From Xenopus tropicalis (Eukaryota; Chordata; Amphibia; Anura; Pipidae), in NCBI RefSeq assembly GCF_000004195.4, contig NC_030679.2, positions 21,109,212 through 21,173,211 on the forward strand: a stretch of DNA of 64,000 nt. The letters are read 5' to 3'. Both the position numbers and the translations under genes were made by a program. Position 1 is the stretch's first letter, and each line of letters starts with the position of its first letter. Of the stretch, positions 44,503 to 55,100 are shown in pieces. The notes beneath the pieces were generated by a model. It saw only the letters and a program-made list of their open reading frames with translations, did not search any database and had not been told where the DNA came from.

Positions 44503-44827
44503 AGCTGACCATACATGCACCGTTACTATCGTACGAAACCTCGTTTCGTATGATATTTATTCGGTGCGTGTATGGCATGTCGGCAAGTCAACCGATATCG
44601 CAGGAAGCTGCTGATATCGGCCGACTCACCGATTGGACCGGTTAAAAAATTTTGATCGGGTGCCATAGAAGGCGCCTGACCAAAATCTACTGTCAGGGCT
44701 GAATCAGCAGAAGGAGGTAGAAATCCTATTGTTTCTACCTCCTTATCTGCTGTTTCAGCCCTGACGGTGTGTGGCGGATCTGACGATGTTTCGAAACATC
44801 GTCAGATCGCCACGTGTGTGGCCACCT
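44503..44827. mobile_element. Harbinger-like palindromic MITE (AGCTGACCATACA…GTGTGGCCACCT)
   Basis: A 325-bp element is flanked by TAA (44500-44502 and 44828-44830). It contains several short self-complementary blocks in a row: a TCGTACGAAAC/GTTTCGTA hairpin, GGTAGAAATCCTATTGTTTCTACC, and GACGATGTTTCGAAACATCGTC. It aligns over its full length with 59964-60283. Confidence 0.85.
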
Positions 44828-45728
44828 TAAGGATGATCATTAGATCATTTGGAACCCTCGTCAATGGTTAGATCATAATGAGTGCCTACAGAGACCCATT
44901 GGTCAAGGACTAAATCAACGTGCCTATGTTGTCCTACCCAACAGGATTTTCAACATTTTTTGATAGATATCTGGCATATATGCAGCCAGATATTGTTTGG
45001 GCAAAGCACCCCTGAGGCCTCCATACACAGGCCAATATGCTGGTCTGAGGAATCTTTTTATAGCCACCGTCAAGACTTTCCTCTTTTTCTATGGCCCTTG
45101 CTCCACTCCCCTCATTTTTCCCCTTAGTTGCCAATAAATGATTTTGACCCAGTTAGCACCTTGCTCTGTCACTCGCTAACTGAGTTTATGTGATGAATCA
45201 CCTCTGTTTTTTGCCATGCAGTGGGGTTAAAAAAGTGCATTCAGGTGTGCTTTGCTGTGTATTGCAGCACTTTGTGTTTTATTTACTTAAATATTTTTAT
45301 GGCCACAAGGTACTGCTACACCAACAGCACTTGGTTAATTGGTTTAAAATAAAAAACAAACTGTCTATTTGCCTTCTATTTATTTGTATTATTAACTAAA
45401 ATTCAATGCTAGTTGGCTGCCGCCATTTCATGGCATTCGTTTTTTTTACTGACGCATTTAACCCAACCCTTCAAAATAAAGCCTTGCGCAGTGAAAGTTG
45501 GTTTAATAATGATAATCTGTTCCTCCCATCCACTGAACCATTTCATTGCTTTACGATTACATTTATTTCAACTTATCCGACTGACTGTTGGGACAATGTG
45601 ATCGGAATGATAGAAGATTTTGAGATGGTCGCAAACAATCAATGTAATGATAAGTAGGTGATTTTATCTGATTATACTAAAATCATTCATTTCACAGGAC
45701 AAAATCTGCCCATGTATGGGTACCTTTA

Positions 45729-46068
45729 GGGCTCTGGTACACGGGGAGATTAGTCGCCCGCGGCAAAACTCCCTGCTCGCGGGCGACTAATCTCCCCGAG
45801 TTGCCTTCCCTCTGCCATCCCACCGGCGAACATGTAAGTCGCCGGTGGGATGGCAGACGCGGCGGGGCGATTTCGGGAAATCGCCGAAAAAGCCTCGCGA
45901 GTCTTTTTCGGGCGATTTGCGCGAAATCGCGCTGCCGCGTCTGCCATCCCGCCGGCGACTTACATGTTCGCCGGTGGGATGGCAGAGGGAAGGCAACTCG
46001 GGGAGATTAGTCGCCCGCGAGCAGGGAGTTTTGCCGCGGGCGACTTATCTCCCCGTGTACCAGAGCCC
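45729..46068. mobile_element. 340-bp hierarchical palindrome, Harbinger-like MITE (GGGCTCTGGTACAC)
   Basis: The element is flanked by TTA (45726-45728 and 46069-46071). It is a near-perfect inverted repeat over its whole length, centred near 45899. Inside each arm are smaller perfect hairpins: CGGGGAGATTAGTCGCCCGC pairs with GCGGGCGACTAATCTCCCCG, and GCCATCCCACCGGCGA pairs with TCGCCGGTGGGATGGC; GGCGATTTCGGGAAATCGCC lies near the centre. CpG content is very high for this region. All six reading frames stay open by symmetry and are not genes. Confidence 0.92.
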
Positions 46069-46071
46069 TTA

Positions 46072-46166
46072 GGGTGAAGACACACAGAGCTACTAGTAGC
46101 AGCTACTTGTCATGGCTACTAAGGCAATGCTGATCATTTACTGATAATTGTCTCTATGTTTGTTTT
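46072..46166. mobile_element. Truncated Harbinger-like MITE (GGGTGAAGACACACAGAGC)
   Basis: The left end matches 22043-22213 and 51475-52173. It begins directly after the TTA that closes 45729-46068, so both share one target. The copy breaks off at about 46166, where the next palindromic element begins. Confidence 0.7.
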
Positions 46167-46997
46167 AGCCTAAAAGGCTTTCCACCGGCAACAATAGGAG
46201 TTGCCAGTGGAAAGCCCTTCACTTCATTTTCTGAAGCTGCGCGGAGCTGCTGCAGGAGGAAACTTTGTGCAACTTTGGATTACAGAAGTGATGCAAAGGG
46301 CTTTCCACTGGTGACTCCTATTTTTGCCGGTGGAAAGCCTTTTAGGACTGGTTTGTTTCCCACGATAGGAGAGATCTATCGCAGGTGACTCGACCCAGGG
46401 CCGGCCTTAGGCCAATTGGACCTATTGGGCCCAACAGGGCCCTGCACCCATGGGGACCCCACACCAAGGGGAATAAAGCACATAAAACTGTCCAGCTCAC
46501 CCCCAACAATGATTGCCCAATAATGTTGCTATGTGTTCTGGGACATTAAACACAAAGTGGGCACTGCATTCATACTGCTATCACAGGGTACCCACTGTCT
46601 GTCACTGTGTATAGTGTGCTTGAGGGGCCAATAGTCACTGTCTTATACTGTATATAGTATGCTTGGTGTGCCAGTGCCCAGTGCTTGGGGGCCACATTGT
46701 GCCATGAAATGTTGGGGGCCAATGGAACAAGAGAAAGAGAAGTAGTTAGGCAGGTTATATATAGGCATTATGGTCGAACGTGATGGACGTATGTCTTTTT
46801 CCAACCCAACTTACTATGTTACTATGTAGGTGAAAAGGCAGGGTTATACCATCAGTCAAGGAGCAAGAGGCAGGGACTATTTGCCCCCCAGCCCTGGAAC
46901 TCAAGCTGGCCTTGTGTAGGGGGCCCTGCCAAAATGGTCCCAATTGGGCCCCACAGTTTATAAGACCAGCCCTGACTCAACCGCTCCGTTGGTTCTT
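46167..46997. mobile_element. Palindromic MITE interrupted by a hAT element
   Basis: The parts 46167-46395 and 46975-46997 belong to the family of 38436-38748: AAAAGGCTTTCCACCGGCAAC is mirrored by GCCGGTGGAAAGCCTTTTAG, followed by ATCTATCGCAGGTGACTC. The terminal CCGCTCCGTTGGTTCTTACCC is found only after the hAT insertion at 46396-46974. The left terminus is lost at the junction with 46072-46166. Confidence 0.75.
46396..46974. mobile_element. hAT element (CAGGGCCGGCCTTAGG…CCAGCCCTG)
   Basis: A 579-bp element starts CAGGGCCGGCC and ends GACCAGCCCTG. The flanks ACTCGACC (46388-46395) and ACTCAACC (46975-46982) agree at 7 of 8. GGCCCAATTGG-type motifs near the right end mirror CCAATTGGACC near the left. 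The phrase CTTACTATGTTACTATGTA near 46809-46828 is a common internal word of vertebrate hAT elements. There is no transposase. Confidence 0.85.
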
Positions 46998-48362
46998 ACC
47001 CTTAGTTCTCTAGCACTTGTATCTGGGGCAGTTGTATATAAGCCCATATATCTTTTCTTTAAACACTTTGGGGGTCACCCAAAAAGTTCACGCAGCACAT
47101 ATTTTTTCCAAATGGTTGTTTCGCACATGTTTTACCCTAAACAAATTTTGCAAATTACTGTGAAATGCTCAATGCACATAAAAATTCACTAGCAAATAAG
47201 ACTGAGGTTTGTGTGAGCATGGCCACTGTGCAAAATTGCACTTTGCAAATATACATTAATCATTTGTGAAATCTGTTTAGCAAATTTTTTTCACGCCACC
47301 AAAGTTGCGGCGTAATTTGGATGCAGAATGTGCACATAAATATTTGCAAATTGAGATGCACAAACTTTGTAAATGAGCCCCCTTGTGTGCAAATTCCAAA
47401 AAATGCCATTTTCTACATGCGAAAATATTTTTTTTTAATTTACGAGTCACGGCAACCACTTCTTTTATGATTTGACTTTTCATGCAGTTTACAGAAAAAT
47501 TCTAAAGGAACGGGTGAGAATATTTTTTTTAACCTACTTTCAAAAGGGGGGAAATATCCTGAATATTTGTAAATTAGTAACCATTCATTTTTAATTTTAA
47601 ACTTGATTCAAATTTTTTTCAAAAAAACGCAGAGAATTTTCTCGAGTTCATGTAGAAGTCAATGGCAGAGGTCCCTTTCCTTGAAGTTCTTTCTTTTGTC
47701 TCATAACTTTAGAGATTTCGCTGGGTTTTTGTCCGAAAACCAGGACTTTTTTCAATTAACGCAGCAACAGAATCAGGATTTTTCAGGAAGTTTTCTCTGA
47801 GCGACTTTCCTTGCTAGTTTTTTAAATAAATATCAGACATTCATGAAAACAAATTTAGTCAAATTTGAAAATAAAAAATGAGAAATGATGGACTTTTAGT
47901 AAACCCACTCTTATGTGTAAATGGATTTATGGTATTTTCATTTTCGGGGGATACTTGCCCTTAATACGATCCAGCCCTCCACCCTCAGACTGTGCCGACT
48001 GCATTATGGCTCCTCACATAGCGCCACAGCAGGCATAAACCACTCATAAACTGCCCTAGAAAAGATAGAGCCAATTATGTCATTATGCAGAATGTATGAA
48101 AGGCTTAACCGGCGCGGGTTTATGGGAACCATATCCTGCTCAATTGCTCTCTACCTTGTTCATAATCTATTTACACTCTCCTAAAGAACTGGACAAACAG
48201 TCGCACTCTGCATGTTTGGGTGTTGCAATATAACAGCACAGGGATGTCCAAACTTTGGCCTTTTCGGTTTTGAGTTGAACTACAATTTTCTGCACTCCCT
48301 AAAGTTATTGCTAGCAGGGTCAGGGACAACAGTTCAACACTTAACTGTAGGTTGGACAGGTC
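46998..48362. other. Unassigned stretch
   Basis: I find no exon, RNA or clear transposon boundary. The stretch 47080-47420 contains dispersed TTGCAAAT/ATTTGCAA words, and 47500-47900 is AT-rich with GCAGAGAATTTTCTCGAG-type partial inverted repeats that may be an old element; the phrase GAAGTCAATGGCAGA-GGTCCCTTCCCTTG-like recurs near 49160-49195 and, in reverse, near 52190-52235. Confidence 0.4.
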
Positions 48363-48615
48363 CAGGTTCAGATTGGGCCGCCGGGACAACGGGAAAACAC
48401 CCGGTGGGCCCCGGCAGCCCAGATCCGACCCCTGTCGGCGATCCCCTGTCCGAAGGTGTCCCTCCCCTGATGCATTTCACTTACGCGCGATCAGGGGAGG
48501 ATGTCAAGCAGTGGCTGGGTCCCCTGTTGGGGAGGGTAAGGGGTGCGGCAGGACCCTGCGGGGGACACAGCTGCCAGGGGCACCAATGGAGCTTTTACCC
48601 CGAAGTCCAACCCTG
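48363..48615. mobile_element. hAT element (CAGGTTCAGATTGGG…GTCCAACCCTG)
   Basis: A 253-bp element is flanked by the exact 8-bp duplication GACAGGTC (48355-48362 and 48616-48623). The ends CAGGTT and AACCCTG are inverted. The interior is GC-rich and gives open frames of 98-142 residues which are read-through only. Confidence 0.82.
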
Positions 48616-48759
48616 GACAGGTCCAATGAAAAGTTTCTGAACCCATGATGCCCTTCTATACATGCCAATTATAGCTACAGTCCCATCACCTCACAACATC
48701 TTCCCTTACTTTGCACACTGTTTTACAAGTACAGTCCCATCTCCTGAATTTATCATCAC

Positions 48760-49135
48760 TGGGCAAATTTGCCCCTATGCAGTAACCCATAGCAACCAAA
48801 ATGATGCATTCATTTTCCTATCTGCAGCTGGATAAAATAAGCCAATCACTGATGGTGATGGTATCACCATCAGTGGTTGGTATGGGATAATGCCCATGGG
48901 AAAATTTGCTTAGTGTTGATGAGCCCCAGTGGGCTACTAGCTGGCCATACACAGGCCACTACAAAATTCCAACCTTGCCCATTCAGATCAAGCCAGCAGC
49001 TTATTTGCCCCTGTATGGGGGCCTCCCAAAGTGCTGCCCAACTGATAATTGGCCAGATTCTCAGGCTAAAGATTGCACCATCCCAGTTTGGCCCCACACC
49101 TCAGTGGCCACAAATTCGATTTTGACATTTCGCCA
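48760..49135. mobile_element. Degraded MITE pair
   Basis: The phrases GGCAAATTTGCCCC, GCAGTAACCCATAGCAACC and TGGGATAATGCCCATGGGAAAATTTGC (about 48765-48910) are a decayed copy of the hairpin element at 2768. It is followed from about 48940 by GCTGGCCATACACAGGCC, GCAGCTTATTTGCCCCTGTATGGGG and AATTGGCCAGATTCTC, a fragment of the GGCCATACAC Harbinger-like group. Edges are approximate. Confidence 0.55.
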
Positions 49136-49489
49136 GCTAAAAATTGTTGAGATCATGCAGAAGTCAATGGCAGATGGCCCTTCCCTGCAGGATCCTTCTT
49201 TGCTTCAAAACTATTATAATAATATTATATTATAAACACACAAACTCACAGGTACAGCTATCTTCCAGTTACGGGGCTGGAGGGCTGCAGGCTGGGAGCA
49301 GCAGGAGGGTGCAGGTTGGCTTTTTTTGCAATAATATATAGACCCAAATTCACTGTCATTATATGGACACTTTTGGGTTAGTTGATGACCCAAAACAAAG
49401 ACCGTTTTGTGTCAGTGTGTTGGTTTAATGTTCTTTTTTTATCAATTGCCTTATGTGGTCCGTTATTTGGTCGGCCAAATTCATCAGGC

Positions 49490-49830
49490 TAAAGGGGTAG
49501 TACACCATTGGAATTAACTTTTGCTGTTTTAGGATTTGCACTTGGTCTTTATTTTGTATTTTTTTTTAATTTAGCTTTTTGTTTCAGTATCTATGTGGTT
49601 GCTAGGGTCCAATTTACCCTAGCAACCAGACAGTTATTTGAAAGAGAGACTGGAAAATGAAGAGGAGTTGGCCTGGATTGAAAGATAAGTGCTAACAAGT
49701 AACAGTACTAACATAATCCTGTAACTAAGAAAAATAAACAATGGAGACCAACTGAAAGGTTGCTAAGGATAGGATGTCCAACACCGAGCTGAAAGTGGTG
49801 AAAAGTTAACTTCAAGTTAACATTTACTCC
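49490..49830. mobile_element. Possible T2/Kolobok-like element
   Basis: The phrases AAAGGGGTAGTACACC, CTAGGGTCCAATTTACCCTAGCAACC and TGGAGACCAACTGAAAGGTTGC are repeated in modified form at about 50285-50480 (CTGGACCCTAGCAACCAGAG, GAAGACCAACTGCAAATTGC). This indicates two copies of one dispersed family. The ends were not resolved. Confidence 0.45.
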
Positions 49831-49989
49831 CATATAGTTTTAGAGGGTGGGAAGTTCTTCCCAGTAATATTAAAGGCAAAATGTGGTGGGCAAATGTTCA
49901 AAATCTATTTTATTGCAAATAAAAATGCACTTTTTAATTTATGGCACAATAGTAAAAAGGACGCAGGGAGTGGGATTTGCTAACAAGTG

Positions 49990-50105
49990 CTAAATTCTAC
50001 AGTGCAGTTACTATTAGCAACCAATCAGATCTCTATTTTTAGTTCCTAATAAAAGATAATTGCTGATTGGTTGGCATTGGTAACTGGTGCAATTTAGCAC
50101 CTACT
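49990..50105. mobile_element. Hairpin MITE related to 2768-2894
   Basis: The left GTGCTAAATTCTACAGTGCAG and GCAACCAATCAG are mirrored by CTGATTGGTTGGC and CTGGTGCAATTTAGCACC. It shares the CTAAATT…CCAATCAG outline with the 2768 element. Confidence 0.65.
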
Positions 50106-51136
50106 ATATGTTAGTAAATTAACCTCATGTGTGTTTGTTCTATAGGAGATACGCGGCCAAGTATAATAATAATTCTCTAGAAAACTACTGAAAATTGTGC
50201 CTGCTGAATTTATTTCATAAATCTAAGGGTTAGTTGTCCTTAAGAAAAAAGCAATTATTTTAGCATCGCTCAGACCCCTCAAAGGATAACAATCACCAAA
50301 TATGAAGGCTACAGTTTTAATTTGTTACTTTTTATGACTTATCTTTTTATTCTGGCACCCCCCTATTCATCTTCCAGTCTGGACCCTAGCAACCAGAGAG
50401 CCGGAGAGCTGCTAAACAGATAGTTAAATCATTTTTTTTTTTAAAAATGAAGACCAACTGCAAATTGCCTCAGAATATCTCTGCCTACATTTATACTAAA
50501 AGTTCATTTAATAGTTAATAGGAACTACCTACTGTATTTAAGCTTGCAATATACTGTATGTACCAGTAGTATCATATGAAATTATTTCTTAAACAATTAT
50601 TGATAAATGTATTGTGGCCCACTGCTCTCAACTGACATGTGTAAATATGTGATCTGTGTAAATATGGTTTCATGTTATTTCTTCCTGCAACTGGAGTTGG
50701 AGGCATTAAACACAGTTTACTAGTAAACTAGTATTCACCCCCATGCTATACTCCATTGGTGTGTAATATACATGGATAATATTGGAGGTTTTTGACTCAT
50801 TATAAGAAAACAGCAAGATGACCGTAAAGAGCTGGTAACAGCATTATCATTGGTCAGTTCTCTTGCATATATTATGTTTTTTTGTCAACCTCTTTGGGGG
50901 GTGGTTTAGTTTTTGGAGGGTTTAAATCAACCTACAGCGGCAGTTGAGGGAATAGAGAGGACTATGAGCCTAGGAAGCCTGGGCACATTCTCTAAATGTT
51001 TGGCTAAAATAAACATTTTGCTGGCTTTATTCATAAACTCGTTTCCACAAATGTCATGTATTTACTGCATTACCAATTTTTCGACTTGTCTTGTGAAACC
51101 TGCAAATTATCGCACAAAAAACTGCATTAACCTTAA

Positions 51137-51471
51137 AGGTCCCCATACACGGGCCGATCTGATGTGGCCAAGCGAGCCGATCTTCTCCCGATATCCCCAC
51201 CTACGGGTGGGCGATATCGGGAGAATCCAGGCTAATTAGATCTTGGGCCAAACGATCAAATTATAACGAGGGGTATAGGAAAAGTTGGTGCGGAGACCAC
51301 ATCAACAAGCTGATGCAGTCCCTGATCCGACTAGATTTTCTATCTGGTCGATTTCAGGCCAGATATCGGTCGGGCAGGCTGGTTGGTAGTGCCCATACAC
51401 GGGCCGATTAGCTGCCGAATTGGTCTAAGGGACCGATATCGGCAGCTAGAATCAGCCGTGAATAGGCACCT
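51137..51471. mobile_element. Harbinger-like MITE (AGGTCCCCATACACGGGCC…GGCACCT)
   Basis: A 335-bp element is flanked by TAA (51134-51136 and 51472-51474). The phrases CGATATCGGGAGA, TGGTCGATTTCAGGCCAGATATCGG and GCCGATTAGCTGCCGAA match 30606-30886 and 33514-33787. Its right TAA is also the left target of the next element at 51475. Confidence 0.8.
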
Positions 51472-51474
51472 TAA

Positions 51475-52173
51475 GGCTGAAGACACACAGAGCTACTAGT
51501 AGCAGCTACTTTTCACAGCTACAAAAATAGACAGTCCTGATCGTTTACTGATAATTGTCTCTACGTATGTTTTAACAGAGGCAATTCTCAGTATTGTCTA
51601 TTAGAGATGTAGCGAACTGTTCGCCGGCGAACTAATTCGCGCGAGCATCGGGTGTTCGCGAGTTCGCGAACTTTTCGTGTATGTTTGCAATTTGGGTTTG
51701 CGTGGTGTTTTTCCGCTGCGTTTTTTCTCGGCCTAAAAACGCAGCACAAGCCACAAGCTAATAGTGCGAAATAGCAAAAAACCCAGCGTATTTCCGCTAG
51801 GTCTGCCAGCTGCCTTTGCGTATACATAGGAATAGCTTGCGTTTTTACGCAACGCTGTGTCAACAACGTATTTTTCAGAGAAATTTTTGCCCATGATCCC
51901 CCTCCTGCATGCCACTGTCCAGGTCGTGGCACCCTTTAAACAACTTTAAAATCCGTTTTCTGGCCAGAAATGGCTTTTCTAGGTTTTAAAGTTTGCCTTC
52001 CCATTGAAGTCTATTCAGTTCGCAAAGTTCGCGAATATTCGCACTTTTTGGCGTAAGTTCACGAACTTTTTTTTTGAGGTTCGCTACATCCCATTCTCTA
52101 TGGCAGGGTATTTTCTGGCATTTAGAAGCAGTGAAAAAGTAGCTGCTACTAGTAGCTCTGTGTGTCTTCACCC
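51475..52173. mobile_element. Harbinger-like MITE (GGCTGAAGACACACAGAGC…) split by a hAT
   Basis: The two halves, 51475-51600 and 52101-52173, pair as GAAGACACACAGAGCTACTAG and CTAGTAGCTCTGTGTGTCTTC. The right end is followed by TTA. Between them sits a hAT element with an 8-bp duplication. Removing it restores a layout like that of 22043-22213. Confidence 0.85.
51601..52092. mobile_element. hAT element nested in a Harbinger-like MITE
   Basis: A 492-bp element begins TTAGAGATGTAGCGAACTGTTCGCC and ends GGTTCGCTACATCCC. The flanks ATTGTCTA (51593-51600) and ATTCTCTA (52093-52100) match at 7 of 8; the empty site ATTGTCTATGG is seen in reverse in the copy at 22043-22213. The interior includes a GCGTTTTTTCTCGGCC/CTGCCAGCTGCC part also found near 58350, so it may itself carry a further insertion (about 51700-51880). 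Confidence 0.85.
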
Positions 52174-52180
52174 TTACAGT

Positions 52181-55100
52181 TTCAAATCAAAAGAAGGACC
52201 CTCCAGGGAAGGGAAGGAACATTTGCCATTGAATTCTACATGATTATGACTCGATTTTTAGCCATTTTGACACATAGCAAATCTTGGAAAAGTTGCACTA
52301 AAAATATGAATTGTAAAAAAAAAAGTGGTATAACTCCAAAAATTGCAGGCAAGTGGTGCCTAGTTGCAAGTAAATACGCAAATACTTACATACTAAAATA
52401 AAGCCCCATGTACCGTTTGATTCATATCTCCTTTGCTGCCAATTATTTTACATTATAATCGCAGAGAAAGGTGAGAGAATCCTGGGTAAATCCGTGCCTT
52501 TGTGGCCTCTGTGCGTTAATATTCGTTATGAAACGTTGTGACTAATAGGTCCAATTGTTTTCTACTGTGTTTCAAAACTGAAAGAAAAGTACCATGTACT
52601 ATAAATATGGATTTATTATATATATTCTTGTAGAAATTAGTAGCAAAAAGAGACGGACGCACCGCCTACAATAATATGAATATAAACCCAAAGACTCTAC
52701 CTGCCATTTAATCGCCGTGTGTCTTACTGCTGAGTGAATTTGCTCGGATCAAGTAATCCCTACATTTTTAGGGAATTATATTTTTAGTTTAGTTCGAAAT
52801 ACTCAATTTGTCACAAAAAGAAAACCATATAAAACCTGGGAGAAATAAATAGAAACAAAACAACGAAATACTAAAGAACTGATTGACACAATACATTTCT
52901 GCTAATCTGTATAACTAGATATCACTGCACAGTGTGGACACAGACGAAGGGGGGCGTCTCACTGCCTGGGGGGTAGTTAATGAAACTGTCAGACTGAGGG
53001 GGGGTAGTTTTTTTCATGGGCACCTCCCCCAATAATAATCATATCAGTACCAAACTACTTACATAACGCTGCAGGGATACAGACAGTACAACTCTGTGAT
53101 AGTTAGTATAAATATAATATCCATTATACCTGTGGCCGGCTGCCCAGGGGATACAGACAGTGGTTAGTATAAATATAATATCCATTATACGTGTGGCCGG
53201 CTGCCCAGGGGATACAGATAGTGGTTACTATAAATATAATATCCATTATACGTGTGGCCGGCTGCCCAGGGGATACAGACAGTTTTTACTATAAATATAA
53301 TATACATTATACGTGTGACCAGCTGCCCAGGGGGGATATCAGCGCTGAGCCATCTCAGAAACAAATCAACAAAAGCCACTGATAAAAACTCCACTTTGAT
53401 TTCTATTTAACTAAAACCCCATTGAGAACAGTGAATAAGAACGAGTCGCAGCTTTGTGTCGCTTAACTGCTTTGCGTATCAGAGAAAACATTTATTATTA
53501 TTATGAGGGGATACGGGCCCTGTAGTGGGAATGGAGGAGAGGCACGGAGGGAGGGGGGCTAGAAAGTGACACGTGCCAGGCGCCCCCCCATCCACCTTGT
53601 CCTTTCTCTTGCCCAATTGGCCCTCCCACTAGCCCAGATCCTTTCCACCTTCTGAGACTATCAGGCTCCACTGTATCTGGATGGACAAAGAGATGCCTAA
53701 TTCCTTGGGGACATCCTTTCATCCCACTGGTTGCATCTCACACCTCAGCCCTGGAACCTGCTTTTCAGCTATTGTTCCACCTCTGGCAGGAACTGAAAGT
53801 ATCAGCGAACAAAGCTAAGGGAACTTCTCCCTGGATCATAAAATGCAAAATAACAACCTTTCCCATCCCCTCGCCATTCAAAGTGACTTATTTTCATTCA
53901 CTATCTTCCCAAAAAAAGATCAAATGGCATTTTAACCCAAATTCAATCCCAAATCCATTTCATTTGAAGTGTAAGTGCAAGTAGATCGATCCGAGTCCCC
54001 AATTATATATTATATATATTTTATATATTTTATGTTGCTTCGTTTTGCTTCTGTTTAAACTCAGAACCAACGCGTTTATGTAATAAAGTGCTGACATTTT
54101 TATTGCAGTCACATAAATCCATTATATTTGTCTCAGATTAATTCGCACAAAATCCCCCAAACGAAATCTGTCATAGATACGAAGCTCGTAATTTTCTTTT
54201 TATAGAAACCACAGCGAAACGTTGTAAATGCAGGAGTGAAGCGAAACGCAATGAGACCACGATAAACAAGAGATACAGTGTAGCTGATATGATCTGCCAG
54301 TATATTACCTGACTGCTTGACTGCTTCTAACTCGGAAAAATATGTAATTGCCCTGGGATTTAAGGGAACATTTAGTTAACGCTCTAAAGTGCAGAAAAAG
54401 CACATTTTTATCAGCTAAATGAGTGGTCAAAGTTCTTAAGTGCGAAATGAGACAGTTGCACCCTTCCCCTGCCGGACAGCTGCATGCAAACCCTGGCAAA
54501 AATGAGTATAACTTGTCTTTATTTATTTTAAGTTGCCTTCATTTCCAACGTTCTTCTTATATCTGTCGTTGACACAGAACAGGATTATAACAAAAAATCT
54601 TAATTGTTTTGCTAAATTAGTGCTTAATGTATTATTTTGTAATCAATTCAGATTCTAAATATGTAGATATGTGTTTTACTGATGGGTTTTTGAAAGTTAA
54701 TCCATACAGGGCAAAACATGATAAAAATAAATTCGTATTAAATTCCATTTTAAAATGATTCGTGACTGCGTTTAAGTGGATTTTTCAATGCGAATTCGTT
54801 TAACAAGAACGAGTTTAATTATAAATTTTAGAGTTTCTTTTTGTGCAAGTTACAACTCGACCTTTTTATGTTTTTATTTGGTTGTTTTTAAGTTTTTGTT
54901 TTTTTTTTAAAAAAATTGCATGTTATTTACACAAATAATACGCCACAAATCCCATGCACACATATTTATTATTAAGTTCAGCGCTGAGGGATTTTAAATT
55001 CTAGATTATAATTATAGAGGATATTAAGAAGAGTGTTAAAGTTAGTGCATAATGATTGGTTAGACGTATACATTACTAAACAGGACGATTTTATTGTATT

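Noticed and set aside
45729..46068. Palindromic repeats as a CRISPR-like array or a terminator
   Set aside because: There are no evenly spaced direct repeats with unique spacers, the DNA is vertebrate, and TTA flanks identify a transposable element.
48212..48648. Open frames of 142 and 98 residues, arginine/proline/glycine-rich
   Set aside because: They cross a hAT element with exact 8-bp duplication; the bias is that of the GC-rich repeat.
52921..53060. GGGGGCG/GGGGGGTAG runs as a G-quadruplex or CpG-island promoter
   Set aside because: Too few regularly spaced G-runs and too short a GC-rich stretch to support either.
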